64,000 nt of DNA from Sphingomonas sp. CL5.1 (GCF_013344685.1 NZ_CP050137.1:1368001-1432000), one strand, 5' to 3'. Counted from the stretch's first letter, positions 43,921-53,631 are shown. Notes: generated by a model from the letters alone, not told the origin. Made by a program: numbers and translations.

Positions 43921-45602
43921 TGCCGATCAGACCCGCCGTCCTGTTCAGCCGCCTCCAGCCGCTCGGCCGCGCATTGATGCTGCCGATCGCGGTGCTGCCG
44001 CTGGCGGCGCTGCTGCTGCGGCTCGGCCAGCCGGACCTGCTCGACATCCCGTTCATCGCGGCGGCGGGCAATGCGATCTTCGCCAATCTCGGGCTGCTGT
44101 TCGCGGCCGGCGTCGCGGTGGGCCTCGCGCGCGGAAACCACGGCGCGGCGGCGCTGGCCGGCGTCGTCGCCTATCTCGTCGCGACCGAGGGGGCCAAGGC
44201 GCTGCTCGTGCCGCCGCCCGACATGCTCGTCGCCGATCCCGCGATCCAGGCGGCGTGGCGCGCGAAGGAGATCGCCAAGCTCGGCGTGCCCGCCGGCATC
44301 CTCGCCGGGCTGACGGCGGGGGCGCTCTACAACAGATTCTCGGATATCCGGCTGCCGGACTATCTCGCCTTCTTCGCCGGGCGGCGCTTCGTGCCGATCG
44401 CGGCCGGGGTGGCGGGGCTGGCCGGCGCGGCGCTGTTCGGCTGGGGCTTCCCGTGGTTCGAGGGCGCGATCGACGGGCTGTCGCAATGGGTGGTCCATGC
44501 CGGGTCGTTCGGGCTGTTTGCCTATGGCGTGCTCAACCGGCTGCTGCTGGTGACGGGGCTGCACCATATCATCAACAACATCGCGTGGTTCGTGCTCGGC
44601 GACTATCATGGCAAGACCGGCGACATCGCGCGCTTCTTCGCCGGCGATCCCCATGCGGGCGCGTTCATGGCCGGCTTCTTCCCGGTGATGATGTTCGGCC
44701 TGCCCGCCGCCTGCCTCGCGATGTACCGCGCCGCGCTGCCGGAACGGCGCAAGGCGGTGGGCGGCATGTTGCTGAGCCTCGCGCTCACCTCGTTCCTGAC
44801 CGGCGTGACCGAGCCGATCGAGTTCAGCTTCATGTTCCTCGCGCCGATGCTCTATGCCGTCCACGCGGTGCTGACCGGCGTCGCGATGGTGGTGATGGAC
44901 GCGCTGGGAGTGAAGCTCGGCTTCGGCTTCTCGGCGGGGCTGATCGATTATGCGCTGAACTTCGGCCTCGCGACGCGGCCGCTGATGCTGCTGCCGGTCG
45001 GGGCGGTCTATTTCGTGCTCTATTACGCCGCCTTCGCCTGGTGCATCCGCCGCTTCGACCTCAAGACGCCGGGGCGTGAGGCAGAAGCGACCGCGGTGGC
45101 GGAGCGGCCGGCGGGCGGCTCGCGCGGCGAGCGGGTCATCGCGGCGCTCGGCGGGGCGGCGAACATCCGCGGCGTCGATGCCTGCACCACGCGGCTGCGG
45201 CTGGTGCTGGCGGACAATGCGCGGATCGACGAGGCGGGGCTGAAGGCGGAGGGCGCGCGCGGCGTGCTCAGGCTGGCGGACGGCGGGCTTCAGGTGGTGT
45301 TCGGGCCAATCGCCGATCAGGTGGCGGGCGAGGCGCGGGCGGCGCTGTCGGGTGGGCCGCCCGCCCCGGCCGCGCCCGCCGTCGCGGCGAGCGTTGAACC
45401 GGCCGGGAATGACGCGATCCGCCGCGCGCTGGGCGAGGGCAATGTCCTCGCGCTGGCCGCGCGCGGCACGCGGCTGATCGCGACGCTGCGCGATCCGGCG
45501 CTGGCCGACGAGGCCGCGCTCCACGCCGCCGGCGTCCGCCTCGTCGCGCGGCGGGCGGGCAGCGACCGGCTGCACCTGCTTGTCGCTCCGTCCGGAGAAT
45601 AG
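43920..45602 (+). CDS. nagE: GlcNAc-specific PTS EIICB permease with extra degenerate EIIB
   Basis: 560 residues; the ATG shares one base with the EI stop. The EIIC membrane domain spans about residues 1-380 with RLLLVTGLHHIINNIAWF and SFLTGVTEPIEFSFMFLAP, typical of glucose/GlcNAc permeases. The EIIB domain follows with phospho-Cys C422 in GVDACTTRLRL. The last 70 residues look like a second EIIB copy (ALGEGNVLALAARGTRLIA) in which the Cys is lost. It imports GlcNAc as GlcNAc-6-phosphate, feeding NagA. Confidence 0.92.
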   Translation: MPIRPAVLFSRLQPLGRALMLPIAVLPLAALLLRLGQPDLLDIPFIAAAGNAIFANLGLLFAAGVAVGLARGNHGAAALAGVVAYLVATEGAKALLVPPPDMLVADPAIQAAWRAKEIAKLGVPAGILAGLTAGALYNRFSDIRLPDYLAFFAGRRFVPIAAGVAGLAGAALFGWGFPWFEGAIDGLSQWVVHAGSFGLFAYGVLNRLLLVTGLHHIINNIAWFVLGDYHGKTGDIARFFAGDPHAGAFMAGFFPVMMFGLPAACLAMYRAALPERRKAVGGMLLSLALTSFLTGVTEPIEFSFMFLAPMLYAVHAVLTGVAMVVMDALGVKLGFGFSAGLIDYALNFGLATRPLMLLPVGAVYFVLYYAAFAWCIRRFDLKTPGREAEATAVAERPAGGSRGERVIAALGGAANIRGVDACTTRLRLVLADNARIDEAGLKAEGARGVLRLADGGLQVVFGPIADQVAGEARAALSGGPPAPAAPAVAASVEPAGNDAIRRALGEGNVLALAARGTRLIATLRDPALADEAALHAAGVRLVARRAGSDRLHLLVAPSGE

Positions 45603-45673
45603 TCGGCGCGGCGTTGTTCTGCGGGAATTTGGACCCTAAAGGATCGGGAAACTCCTCCCAGCAAGGTCCACCC

Positions 45674-47932
45674 ATGTCCGAAGCCACCAACGTCCAGTTT
45701 TCCGAACGCGAAGCCTTGCTGTTCCACTCGGAGGGGCGGCCGGGCAAGATCGAGATCGTCGCCTCCAAGCCGATGGCGACGCAGCGCGACCTGGCGCTGG
45801 CCTATTCCCCCGGCGTCGCGGTGCCGGTGCAGGCGATCGCGAACGACCCGGCGACCGCTTACGACTATACCGCCAAGGGCAATCTCGTCGCGGTGATCTC
45901 GAACGGTACGGCGATCCTCGGCATGGGTAATCTCGGCGCGCTGGCGTCGAAGCCGGTGATGGAGGGCAAGGCGGTGCTGTTCAAGCGCTTCGCCGACGTC
46001 GACGCGATCGATCTGGAAGTGGCGACCGAGGACGTGGACGCCTTCATCAACTGCGTCGCGCTGCTGGAGCCGTCGTTCGGGGGAATCAACCTGGAGGACA
46101 TCAAGGCGCCGGAATGCTTCATCATCGAGCAGACACTGCGCGAGCGGATGAACATCCCCGTCTTCCATGACGACCAGCACGGCACCGCGATCATCACCGC
46201 CGCCGGGCTGATCAACGCCTGCCTGCTGACCGGCCGCAACATCGACGAGGTTAAGGTGGTGGTGAACGGCGCGGGCGCCGCCGCGATCGCCTGCACCGAG
46301 CTGATCAAGGCGCTGGGCGTGCGGCACGACAACGTGCTGATGTGCGACCGCAAGGGCGTGATCTATCAGGGCCGCGAGGGCGTCAACCAGTGGCAATCGG
46401 CCCATGCGGTGAAGACCGAGCGCCGCTCGCTGACCGAGGCGCTGGTCGGGGCGGACGTGTTCCTCGGCCTCTCCGCCGCCGGCGCGCTGAAGCCTGAGAT
46501 GGTGAAGGACATGGCCAAGGCGCCGATCATCTTCGCGATGGCCAATCCCGATCCCGAAATCCGCCCCGAGGAGGCGAAGGCCGCGCGGCCCGACGCGATC
46601 ATCGCCACGGGCCGCTCGGACTATCCCAACCAGGTCAACAACGTGCTCGGCTTCCCTTTCATCTTCCGGGGCGCGCTCGACGTGCGCGCCTCGGCGATCA
46701 ACGAGGAGATGAAGGTCGCCGCCGCGCAGGCGATCGCCGAGCTGGCGCGCGAGCGCGTGCCGGAGGAAGTGGCGATCGCTTATGGCGTGCGGCATGTGTT
46801 CGGCCCGGAATATATCATCCCCGCGCCGTTCGATCCGCGCCTGATGGAGGTGGTGCCCGCCGCCGTCGCCAGGGCGGCGATGGATTCTGGCGTCGCGACC
46901 AAGCCGATCCTCGACATGGATGGTTATCGGCAGCAGCTTCGCGGGCGGCTCAATCCGACCAATTCGGTGCTGACGCTCGCATATGAGGGCGCGCGCGCGC
47001 ATCCCAAGCGGGTGCTGTTCGCGGAGGGCGAGGAGGAAGTGGTGCTGCGCGCCGCGATCCAGTTCAAGGAAGGCGGCTACGGCACCCCCGTCCTCGTCGG
47101 ACGCGACGACGTGCCGGAGCGGCTGCGCGCGCTGGGTGTCTCCCGTCCCGAGGAATATGAGCTGCACAACAGCCGCCATTCGCCGCTGGTGCCGAAGATG
47201 GTCGATTTCCTCTACCAGCGGCTCCAGCGCCGGGGCTATCTGCGCCGCGATTGCGAGCGGATGATCAACCAGGATCGCAACATCTTCGGCGCGGTGCTGC
47301 TCCAGATGGGCGAAGCCGATACGATGATCACCGGCATCACCCGCACCTGGGCGCATACGATGCGCGAGGTGAAGCGCGTGATCGATCCCGAAGTGGGCCG
47401 TACCCCGTTCGGCATCCATATCATGGTCGGGCAGAGCCATACGGTGTTCATCGCCGACACCACCGTCAACGAGCGCCCCAGCCCCGATGAGCTGGCCGAT
47501 ATCGCCGAGCATACCGCGCAGGTCGCGCGCCGCATGGGCCACGAGCCGCGCGTCGCCTTCCTGAGCTATTCGACGTTCGGCAACCCCGAGGGGCAGTGGC
47601 TGGAGAATATCCGCGCGGCCGTGGGCGTGCTCGACGAGCGCAAGGTCGGCTTCGAATATGAGGGCGAGATGTCGCCGGACGTCGCGCTCAACCCGCGGCA
47701 GCTCGCCAATTATCCGTTCGCGCGGCTGTCCGGCCCTGCCAACGTGCTGGTGATGCCGGGCCTGCAATCCGCCAACATCTCCGCCAAGCTGCTGCGCGAG
47801 CTGGGCGGGGATTCGATGATCGGCCCGATGCTGATCGGCATGGAGAAGCCGGTGCAGATCGCGCCGATGACCTCCACCGCGAGCGAGCTGGTGACGCTCG
47901 CCGTGCTGGCGGCCGGCGGCATCGCGCGCTGA
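45674..47932 (+). CDS. maeB: NADP-dependent malic enzyme with phosphotransacetylase-like domain
   Basis: 752 residues from the ATG at 45674. The malic enzyme part (about 1-430) has LAYSPGVAVPV, FHDDQHGTAIITAAGL (metal site) and the nucleotide fold VVVNGAGAAAIACTELI. The C-terminal part (about 430-752) resembles phosphate acetyltransferase (VLFAEGEEEVVLRAA and ADTMITGITRTWAHTM) and is normally regulatory in MaeB. The enzyme converts malate to pyruvate with NADP reduction. It is 71 bp after the PTS genes, but no link to GlcNAc use is needed. Confidence 0.95.
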   Translation: MSEATNVQFSEREALLFHSEGRPGKIEIVASKPMATQRDLALAYSPGVAVPVQAIANDPATAYDYTAKGNLVAVISNGTAILGMGNLGALASKPVMEGKAVLFKRFADVDAIDLEVATEDVDAFINCVALLEPSFGGINLEDIKAPECFIIEQTLRERMNIPVFHDDQHGTAIITAAGLINACLLTGRNIDEVKVVVNGAGAAAIACTELIKALGVRHDNVLMCDRKGVIYQGREGVNQWQSAHAVKTERRSLTEALVGADVFLGLSAAGALKPEMVKDMAKAPIIFAMANPDPEIRPEEAKAARPDAIIATGRSDYPNQVNNVLGFPFIFRGALDVRASAINEEMKVAAAQAIAELARERVPEEVAIAYGVRHVFGPEYIIPAPFDPRLMEVVPAAVARAAMDSGVATKPILDMDGYRQQLRGRLNPTNSVLTLAYEGARAHPKRVLFAEGEEEVVLRAAIQFKEGGYGTPVLVGRDDVPERLRALGVSRPEEYELHNSRHSPLVPKMVDFLYQRLQRRGYLRRDCERMINQDRNIFGAVLLQMGEADTMITGITRTWAHTMREVKRVIDPEVGRTPFGIHIMVGQSHTVFIADTTVNERPSPDELADIAEHTAQVARRMGHEPRVAFLSYSTFGNPEGQWLENIRAAVGVLDERKVGFEYEGEMSPDVALNPRQLANYPFARLSGPANVLVMPGLQSANISAKLLRELGGDSMIGPMLIGMEKPVQIAPMTSTASELVTLAVLAAGGIAR

Positions 47933-48061
47933 GCGGGAAGGCGGCGGCTGGGCGGCCCGCTCCCGCCGCCGCCGCGCCCGCGATTTCATTTGCAATCCAT
48001 CTTGGCCGCGCAACCTTTCGCGGCCGAAACCATTTCATCCATCGGGAACGATGGAGAACAG

Positions 48062-48469
48062 ATGATGCGGATGGTTGCTTTGGCCGCCCTTGGCGCGGCG
48101 GTGCTGGTGACGGGCTGCGTGGACGACGGCGGTCCGGGCTATGCCGGAGACGGCTATCGCCGCTACGACTACAACCGGCCAGACCCTTCCTATAACGGCT
48201 ATTATGCCGACCGTTATTATCGCGACAATCCGCGTTACCGCGAGCGCCGGCTCGGTTCCAACGACCGCGTCTATGTCGGGCAGGACGGTCGCTATTACTG
48301 CCGCCGCAACGACGGCACCACCGGGCTGATCGTCGGTGGCATCGCCGGCGGCGCGCTGGGCGCGGCGATCGCGCCGGGCGGATCGGGCCTGCTCGGCGCG
48401 CTGCTCGGCGGCGCGGGCGGCGCGCTGCTCGGCAAGTCGGTCGACAAGAGCAACGTGCGCTGCCGCTGA
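48062..48469 (+). CDS. Glycine-zipper lipoprotein, function unknown
   Basis: About 135 residues from ATGATG at 48062 after GGAGAAC. The N-terminus MMRMVALAALGAAVLVTGC is a lipoprotein signal. The middle is Tyr/Arg/Asp-rich (GYRRYDYNRPDPSYNGYYAD), and the C-terminus has a glycine-zipper segment (LIVGGIAGGALGAAIAPGG and LLGALLGGAGGALLG) as in the Gly-zipper 2TM group. Probably envelope-associated. No close functional parallel is recognised. Confidence 0.75.
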   Translation: MMRMVALAALGAAVLVTGCVDDGGPGYAGDGYRRYDYNRPDPSYNGYYADRYYRDNPRYRERRLGSNDRVYVGQDGRYYCRRNDGTTGLIVGGIAGGALGAAIAPGGSGLLGALLGGAGGALLGKSVDKSNVRCR

Positions 48470-48583
48470 CGGGCGCGGGACGGCGACAGGTTGCGACAAT
48501 TTCGTCGCTGTCCCGGCACGTTCGCGCGACAGGCGCGCGTCATATCTGCCCATGGCCAGCGTATCGGCCGCGTAGGGAGCAAG

Positions 48584-48910
48584 ATGATGAAGAAACTGAC
48601 CATGATCGCTGCCGGCATCGGCATTGCCTTCGCCGCCGTGCCAGGCGTTGCGGCGGCCGCGCCGTGGGTGTCGATCGACCAGCGCGCCGCGAACATCAAC
48701 ATGCGCATCGATCAGGGCCTGCGCGCCGGCAAACTGAATCGCGCGGAGGCGCTGCGGCTGCGCGGACAGGTGCGCGATCTGAAGATGCTGGAAATGCGTT
48801 ACCGGCGTGGCGGGCTGACGATGGCGGAGCGGCGCGATCTCGACCGGCGCTTCGACCGGCTGAGCGCGCAGGTCCGTTTCGAGAAGCACGACCGCCGGCA
48901 TCGTTGGTAA
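48584..48910 (+). CDS. Small secreted helical protein, function unknown
   Basis: 108 residues from ATGATG at 48584 after TAGGGAGC. A signal peptide MMKKLTMIAAGIGIAFAAVP is followed by a helical, strongly basic mature part with INMRIDQGLRAGKLNRAEAL and MAERRDLDRRFDRLS. Similar short periplasmic proteins are common in sphingomonads but have no assigned role. A dispersed hairpin repeat follows immediately. Confidence 0.7.
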   Translation: MMKKLTMIAAGIGIAFAAVPGVAAAAPWVSIDQRAANINMRIDQGLRAGKLNRAEALRLRGQVRDLKMLEMRYRRGGLTMAERRDLDRRFDRLSAQVRFEKHDRRHRW

Positions 48911-48917
48911 AAGCCCT

Positions 48918-48989
48918 GGGACGGATCGACAGTCAGCCCATGCGGGGCTGCAAATGGCCGACGTCTGACCTGAATGTCGGTCCGTCCTA
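48918..48989. repeat. Dispersed inverted-repeat element copy B
   Basis: The left end GGACGGATCGACAGTCAG (48919-48936) is complementary to the right end CTGAATGTCGGTCCGTCC (about 48971-48988) at 16 of 18 positions. The inner part GGGGCTGCAAATGGC matches copy A at 28283-28321. The right end runs to within a few bases of the convergent hydrolase stop. It may act as a terminator or be a small non-autonomous element. Confidence 0.65.
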
Positions 48990-49982
48990 GCGCAACGGTT
49001 TCCCCGAATCCTTCCAGCGATCGAGTATCCGGGATTGGGGCAGGTTTTCGGGAGCGGCGTCGCGCAGGGCGGCGCCGCTTTCCGCATGGGCCGGCTGGAC
49101 GGCCGGCATGGGCGCCGCCGGGATCGCCTTGTCGGCCGGTGGCGGCGACGGTAGCGGGATCACCGGCAACGGCATCGGGGCGGCGGGCATGGCGGGTTGC
49201 GGCTCGCCGCCGCGATAGACGCGGGTGAACGCCGCCGCCGTGCCCCAATAACCCTTCCAGCGATGGAAGAAATGCGCACCGATCGCATCGGTCATCACCA
49301 GGGTGCGGTTCCACGCCGGGGTCACCGTATAGGTATGGTAATGCGTCGCCAGCCCGACCGGCGCGAACACCTGCCCGGCGAGGATCATCGCGGCGTTGCG
49401 CGCCGCGCGCGCCCAGCCGGCGCGTGAGGGGATGCGCGCGGCCGAACCGTCGCAGGCGAAGCTGAACTGGCAGCCGCTCGCCCGGCCCGCGCCCTGATAG
49501 ACCACGCCGCATACGGTGGGCGGGAAGGCGGGATGGCGGACGCGGTTGAGCACCACCTGCGCCACGGCGCGCTGCCCGGCGTCGCTCTCCGACGCCGCCT
49601 CGTAATAGACCGCCGCCGTCAGGCACTGGAGCGCGCGGGCGCGGTCGATCGTGCCGGCGAGCCGGGTGGAGAAAGGGGCGGCCGGGGTGACATTGGCGTC
49701 ACCGGCGATCGCCACGCCGCGCGGCACCGGGGGCAGGGCGATGGTGCCGGTGGAGCCGCGTGCCGGTGCGGCGAATTCGGCCGGCGCGGCGGCGTCGCCG
49801 GCGAGTGGTGCGGCGGCGTTACGTACCGGGGCGGGGGCCGGTTGGGACGAGGCGAGGTGGAACGCGACGCCACCCGCCGCCGCCGCGCATCCCGCCAGCG
49901 GCAGCGCGACGCGGCGCAGCGCGCGCAACCGTTCGAGGCGTTGCGCGCGCCGTTCGCTGGGATGCGTCGGCGCCGTGGACAT
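48987..49982 (-). CDS. Cell-wall hydrolase, SleB/Hydrolase_2 type
   Basis: 331 residues. A short basic N-terminus and one hydrophobic stretch (ALPLAGCAAAAGGVAFHLA) suggest a membrane anchor or signal. The catalytic domain (about 110-260) has the Hydrolase_2 pattern CLTAAVYYEAASESDAGQRA, VAQVVLNRVRHPAFP, GCQFSFACDG and ATHYHTYTVTPAW, where the Glu in YYEA is the presumed catalytic acid. The Pro/Ala-rich tail after residue 270 is low complexity. It probably cleaves peptidoglycan. Follows the M16 gene by 34 bp on the same strand. Confidence 0.87.
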   Translation of the reverse strand: MSTAPTHPSERRAQRLERLRALRRVALPLAGCAAAAGGVAFHLASSQPAPAPVRNAAAPLAGDAAAPAEFAAPARGSTGTIALPPVPRGVAIAGDANVTPAAPFSTRLAGTIDRARALQCLTAAVYYEAASESDAGQRAVAQVVLNRVRHPAFPPTVCGVVYQGAGRASGCQFSFACDGSAARIPSRAGWARAARNAAMILAGQVFAPVGLATHYHTYTVTPAWNRTLVMTDAIGAHFFHRWKGYWGTAAAFTRVYRGGEPQPAMPAAPMPLPVIPLPSPPPADKAIPAAPMPAVQPAHAESGAALRDAAPENLPQSRILDRWKDSGKPLR

Positions 49983-50016
49983 GGCGCCCCTTTCGCACGG
50001 ATGGCTTACGATTCCG

Positions 50017-52830
50017 CTATCGCAGGTTCACGCTGTCGAGGTTGAGCGTCGCGGCGGGGATCGTCTCGGTCGCCGGGCGCTCCTTGCGCAGCGCGTCGCC
50101 GAATGCGCGGGCGTCGCCCACCACCACCGTCGTCGCATCGGCCGGGTCGAACAGGCTGGCCGCCGCCGACTGCACCGCCGTCGCCGGGGTGTCGCGCACG
50201 GCATCGGCGTAATGTGTCATCTCGTCGATCGGCAGGCCATCCAGCACCATGTTGCCGACGATCCCGGCGAGGCCGGCGGTGCGCTCGACCTGTCGCCCGA
50301 AATTGCCGATCAGTACCGAGCGGCGCGTCGCCAGCTCGCTTTCCGCGATCGGCGCGCTGCCCAGCCGTCGCATCTCTCCGGCGATCAGCGACACCACCTC
50401 CGGCGCGGCGTCGTTCCTGGTCGAGGCGGCGGCCATGATCGATCCGGTCAGCCGGTCCGCGTCGAGGTCGCTGCGCGCGCCATAGGAAAGTCCGCGCCTG
50501 ATGCGGATCTCCTGATTGAGCCGCGAGGTATACCCGCCGCCCAGCACCGTATTGGCGAGCAGTGCGGGATAATAACGCGCATCGCCGCGCGGGATCGCGC
50601 CGCGCGCGACGGTGACGCCGGCCTGCCCCGCGTCCGGCAAGTCGATCAGGATCGTGCGCCGCGTCGCCGCGGGGGTCGGCACGGCGAGCGGGGCTGGGGC
50701 GGGGCCGTCGGCGCGCCAGTCGCCGAACCAGCGTTCCGCCAGCGCCTTCGCGGTGGCGGGCGTGATGTCGCCGGTCAGGATCAATGTCGCGCGTTCCGGC
50801 GACCAAGCGGCGGCATAGGCCGCGCGCACGTCGGCGGGGGTGACCCTCTTGAGCGATGCGGGCGTCCCCTCCACCGCACCGCCATAGCCGGACGCGCCGT
50901 ACAGCGCGCGATCCGCCACCAGCCCGGCCAGCGCCATCGGATCGGTGAGCGTCACCCGCGCCGCGTCGATCGCCTGCGCGCGCGCACGCTCCAGCTCGTC
51001 GCTCGCGAGCCTGGCGTGGCGCGCGGCGTCTGCCAGGATGCCGAGTGCGGGCGACAGCGCGGGCGTGGCGACGGTGATGCCGATCGCGCTGCCCTCGCGC
51101 CCCGCGCCGGTGTCGAGCGACGCGCCGAGCGCCTCGGCATCGCGTGCGATCTGGGTGGCGGATCGGGTCGGCGTGCCCTTGGTCAGCAGCGTCGCGGCGA
51201 GGCTGGCGGTGCCGGCCTTGCCCGCCGCGTCGCGCGCCGCGCCCGATGCGCCGATCAGCCGCGCGGTGACCAGCGGCACGTCATGCCGCTCGACCGTCAC
51301 GACCCGCAGGCCGTTGGCGAGCCGAAGCTCGCGCGGCGCCGGCACATGGCCTGCGACGACCGGGCCGAGCGGCGGCAGCGGTGCGCGCTCGGCGTCGGTC
51401 GCCGGAGTGACGATCGCGATGTCGCGCGGCGCCTCCAGCGGCCGTGTCTCGACCGTCGCGGCAACCGGGACGCCGGCATCGGGCCTGGCCCCCTCGGCGG
51501 CGGGGAGGTAGCGGATCGTGGCGACGCGATCGTCGGCGAGATAAGTCCGCGCGACCCGCTGGACATCGGCGGCGCTTACCGCGCGCACCGCGGCGAGCTG
51601 CCGCTCGGTGGCGCGCGGATCGCCGTCCACCAGCACCGACGCGGCGATGACGCGGGCGCGGCCCTCCGCCGTCTCCATCGCCTTCAGCGCGTCGGTGAGG
51701 ATTTCGGTCTTGGCCTCGGCGAGTTCGGCGGCGGAGACCGGCGCGGCGCGGATCGCCGCGAGCTGGGCGCGCAACGCGCGGTCCACCGCGTCCGGGTCTT
51801 TGCCCCCGGCGGCGATGGCGATGATATCGAGCTTGCCCGGCCCCGCGCGCGTGTCGAGCGAGGCGTCCACCGTCTGCGCCAGACCGTCGCGATAGACGAG
51901 GTTTTCGTGCAGTCGCGAGCTTTCGCCGCGCGCGAGGATCGCCTGCAGCACCATCAGCGCGGGCATGTCGGGCGAGCGATCCGGCGGCAGCGGATAGCTC
52001 AGCGCGATCGCGGGCAGCGGCGTGTTCGGTTCGTGCACCGTCACCGTCACCGGCCTGGTGCGCACCGGCTCATCGACGGTGACGCGCGGGATCGGGCGAT
52101 CGGGGCGCTTGATCGGGGCGAAATAGCGATCGACCCAGCGATCCAGATCGGCCGGATCGAAATTGCCGGCGACGACGAGGATCGCATTGTCGGGCCGGTA
52201 ATAGATCGCGTGGAAGGCGCGCACGTCGTCGATCGTCGCCGAATCGAGATTGGCGATGCTGCCGATCACGCCGCGCGCATAGGGGTGATGCTGCCAGGCG
52301 AGCGCCGGCAGGTAGAGCGATTCGAGCTTGCCATATGGCCGCGCCAGTACCGACTGGCGGAATTCCTCCTTCACCACGTCGCGCTCGGAGGCGAAATCGG
52401 CCGGCGACACCACCAGCGAGGCCATGCGATCGGCCTCCGCGAACAGCAGCCGCTGGAGGTGGTTGGCCGGCACGACCTCGAAATAATTGGTGTAATCGTC
52501 GCCGGTCGAGGCGTTGTTGTAGCCGCCGACATCCTCGGTCAGCCGGTCGAACTGCTCGGCCTTGAGGTTGCGCGTCGCCTTGAACATCAGGTGCTCGAAC
52601 AGGTGCGCGAAGCCCGATCGCCCGCGCGGATCGTCACGCCCGCCGACGTCGTACCACACCTGGATCGCGACATTGGGCGTCGCGGCGTCGCGAATCGCAT
52701 AGACGCGCAGCCCGTTGGCGAGCGTCCGCTCGGTGAAGGCGATCGGCTGCACCGCCGGGAGCGGGGGCAACGGTTCGGCGAGCGCGGGGACAGCGGCGGC
52801 GGCGAGCAGCAGCGGCAGGATCAGGCGCAT
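50017..52830 (-). CDS. M16-family zinc metallopeptidase, two-repeat, secreted
   Basis: 937 residues with signal peptide MRLILPLLLAAAAVPALAEP. The first M16 half holds the inverted zinc motif H76-L-F-E79-H80 (GFAHLFEHLMF) and the third ligand region VVKEEFRQS. The second half (from about residue 500, LRLANGLRVVTVERHDVPLV) is a non-catalytic M16 repeat, as in pitrilysin-like proteases fused in one chain. It probably acts on peptides in the periplasm. GNAT and M16 genes are 9 bp apart, so they are co-transcribed. Confidence 0.92.
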   Translation of the reverse strand: MRLILPLLLAAAAVPALAEPLPPLPAVQPIAFTERTLANGLRVYAIRDAATPNVAIQVWYDVGGRDDPRGRSGFAHLFEHLMFKATRNLKAEQFDRLTEDVGGYNNASTGDDYTNYFEVVPANHLQRLLFAEADRMASLVVSPADFASERDVVKEEFRQSVLARPYGKLESLYLPALAWQHHPYARGVIGSIANLDSATIDDVRAFHAIYYRPDNAILVVAGNFDPADLDRWVDRYFAPIKRPDRPIPRVTVDEPVRTRPVTVTVHEPNTPLPAIALSYPLPPDRSPDMPALMVLQAILARGESSRLHENLVYRDGLAQTVDASLDTRAGPGKLDIIAIAAGGKDPDAVDRALRAQLAAIRAAPVSAAELAEAKTEILTDALKAMETAEGRARVIAASVLVDGDPRATERQLAAVRAVSAADVQRVARTYLADDRVATIRYLPAAEGARPDAGVPVAATVETRPLEAPRDIAIVTPATDAERAPLPPLGPVVAGHVPAPRELRLANGLRVVTVERHDVPLVTARLIGASGAARDAAGKAGTASLAATLLTKGTPTRSATQIARDAEALGASLDTGAGREGSAIGITVATPALSPALGILADAARHARLASDELERARAQAIDAARVTLTDPMALAGLVADRALYGASGYGGAVEGTPASLKRVTPADVRAAYAAAWSPERATLILTGDITPATAKALAERWFGDWRADGPAPAPLAVPTPAATRRTILIDLPDAGQAGVTVARGAIPRGDARYYPALLANTVLGGGYTSRLNQEIRIRRGLSYGARSDLDADRLTGSIMAAASTRNDAAPEVVSLIAGEMRRLGSAPIAESELATRRSVLIGNFGRQVERTAGLAGIVGNMVLDGLPIDEMTHYADAVRDTPATAVQSAAASLFDPADATTVVVGDARAFGDALRKERPATETIPAATLNLDSVNLR

Positions 52831-52839
52831 GGCGTCCTT

Positions 52840-53631
52840 TCAGGGATTCGGATGGCAGACCCAATTGCGGGTCAGCGCGACCGGCACGAAGCCGAGCGAG
52901 GCATAGAGCCGCGCGGGCGGCGCTCCGGCATGGACATCGATGAACAGGGCATCGCAGCCGCCCGCGCGGAGCCGATCGCCGGCCCACAGGATGAAGGCGG
53001 ACATTACGCCTTTCCCGCGATGTTCGGGCAGCACGAACAGGTGCTCGATCAGCCCGAGATTGCCGGGGCACGCCAGCGTCATTCCATATCCGAGCGGCGG
53101 CCCGCCCTCGTGCCCTGCAATCAGCCAGTAATCGGCGGGTGGACTGCGAAGGCGCATCCCCTCAAGCTGCCCGGCGGCGACGGCGGGATCGATCGTGCCG
53201 GTGCGTAACCCCTCGCGATGATCGATCGCGACCAGCGTGGCGAAGGCTCGCCAGTCCGCCTCGCCGCATACCGCGCGCGGCGCGATCGCGGGCAACGGAT
53301 GGCGGGATGCGAGCGGGCAGAGCGCGATGAACTCGATCAGCGGTGGTTGGGCGACATGACCGGCCAGCGCCAGTGTTGCCTCGATCGCCGGATCGGTCAG
53401 CGCATCCACGGCCACGACGCGCCACGGCGAATGGGCGAGATATCCGTCGATCGCGGCGAACAGCGCTTCTGGGGTCGCACCCGGATCGGCGGTCGCGAAA
53501 TTCGCGTCCCAAGTATCGGGATAGGCCGGCGAAGCGACCACGGTGATGCCGGGCGCCGCGGCGATCGCCTCATGCCCGAGCCGCCGGAACCAGCGCCGCG
53601 CGGTGGCGGCACGGGCGGCGGCGTGGGTCAC
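52840..53631 (-). CDS. GNAT-family acetyltransferase
   Basis: 263 residues from a GTG at 53631 overlapping the upstream stop (GTGA). The C-terminal half is the GNAT fold: acetyl-CoA loop in EHLFVLPEHRGKGVMSAFIL, then LFIDVHAGAPPARLYASLGF. The N-terminal half (1-130) is a poorly conserved additional domain of similar size, perhaps a degenerate second GNAT module. Substrate unknown. Confidence 0.82.
   Translation of the reverse strand: MTHAAARAATARRWFRRLGHEAIAAAPGITVVASPAYPDTWDANFATADPGATPEALFAAIDGYLAHSPWRVVAVDALTDPAIEATLALAGHVAQPPLIEFIALCPLASRHPLPAIAPRAVCGEADWRAFATLVAIDHREGLRTGTIDPAVAAGQLEGMRLRSPPADYWLIAGHEGGPPLGYGMTLACPGNLGLIEHLFVLPEHRGKGVMSAFILWAGDRLRAGGCDALFIDVHAGAPPARLYASLGFVPVALTRNWVCHPNP

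Noticed and set aside
47933..48061. GC-rich hairpin after maeB considered as a terminator
   Set aside because: An 8-bp stem with a 15-nt loop and no T-tract is too weak in such GC-rich sequence.
49651..53208. A 1185-codon open frame on the plus strand opposite the M16, GNAT and SleB-type genes
   Set aside because: It crosses three well-supported minus-strand genes and is Arg/Gly/Asp-rich without similarity, so it is a GC-bias artefact.
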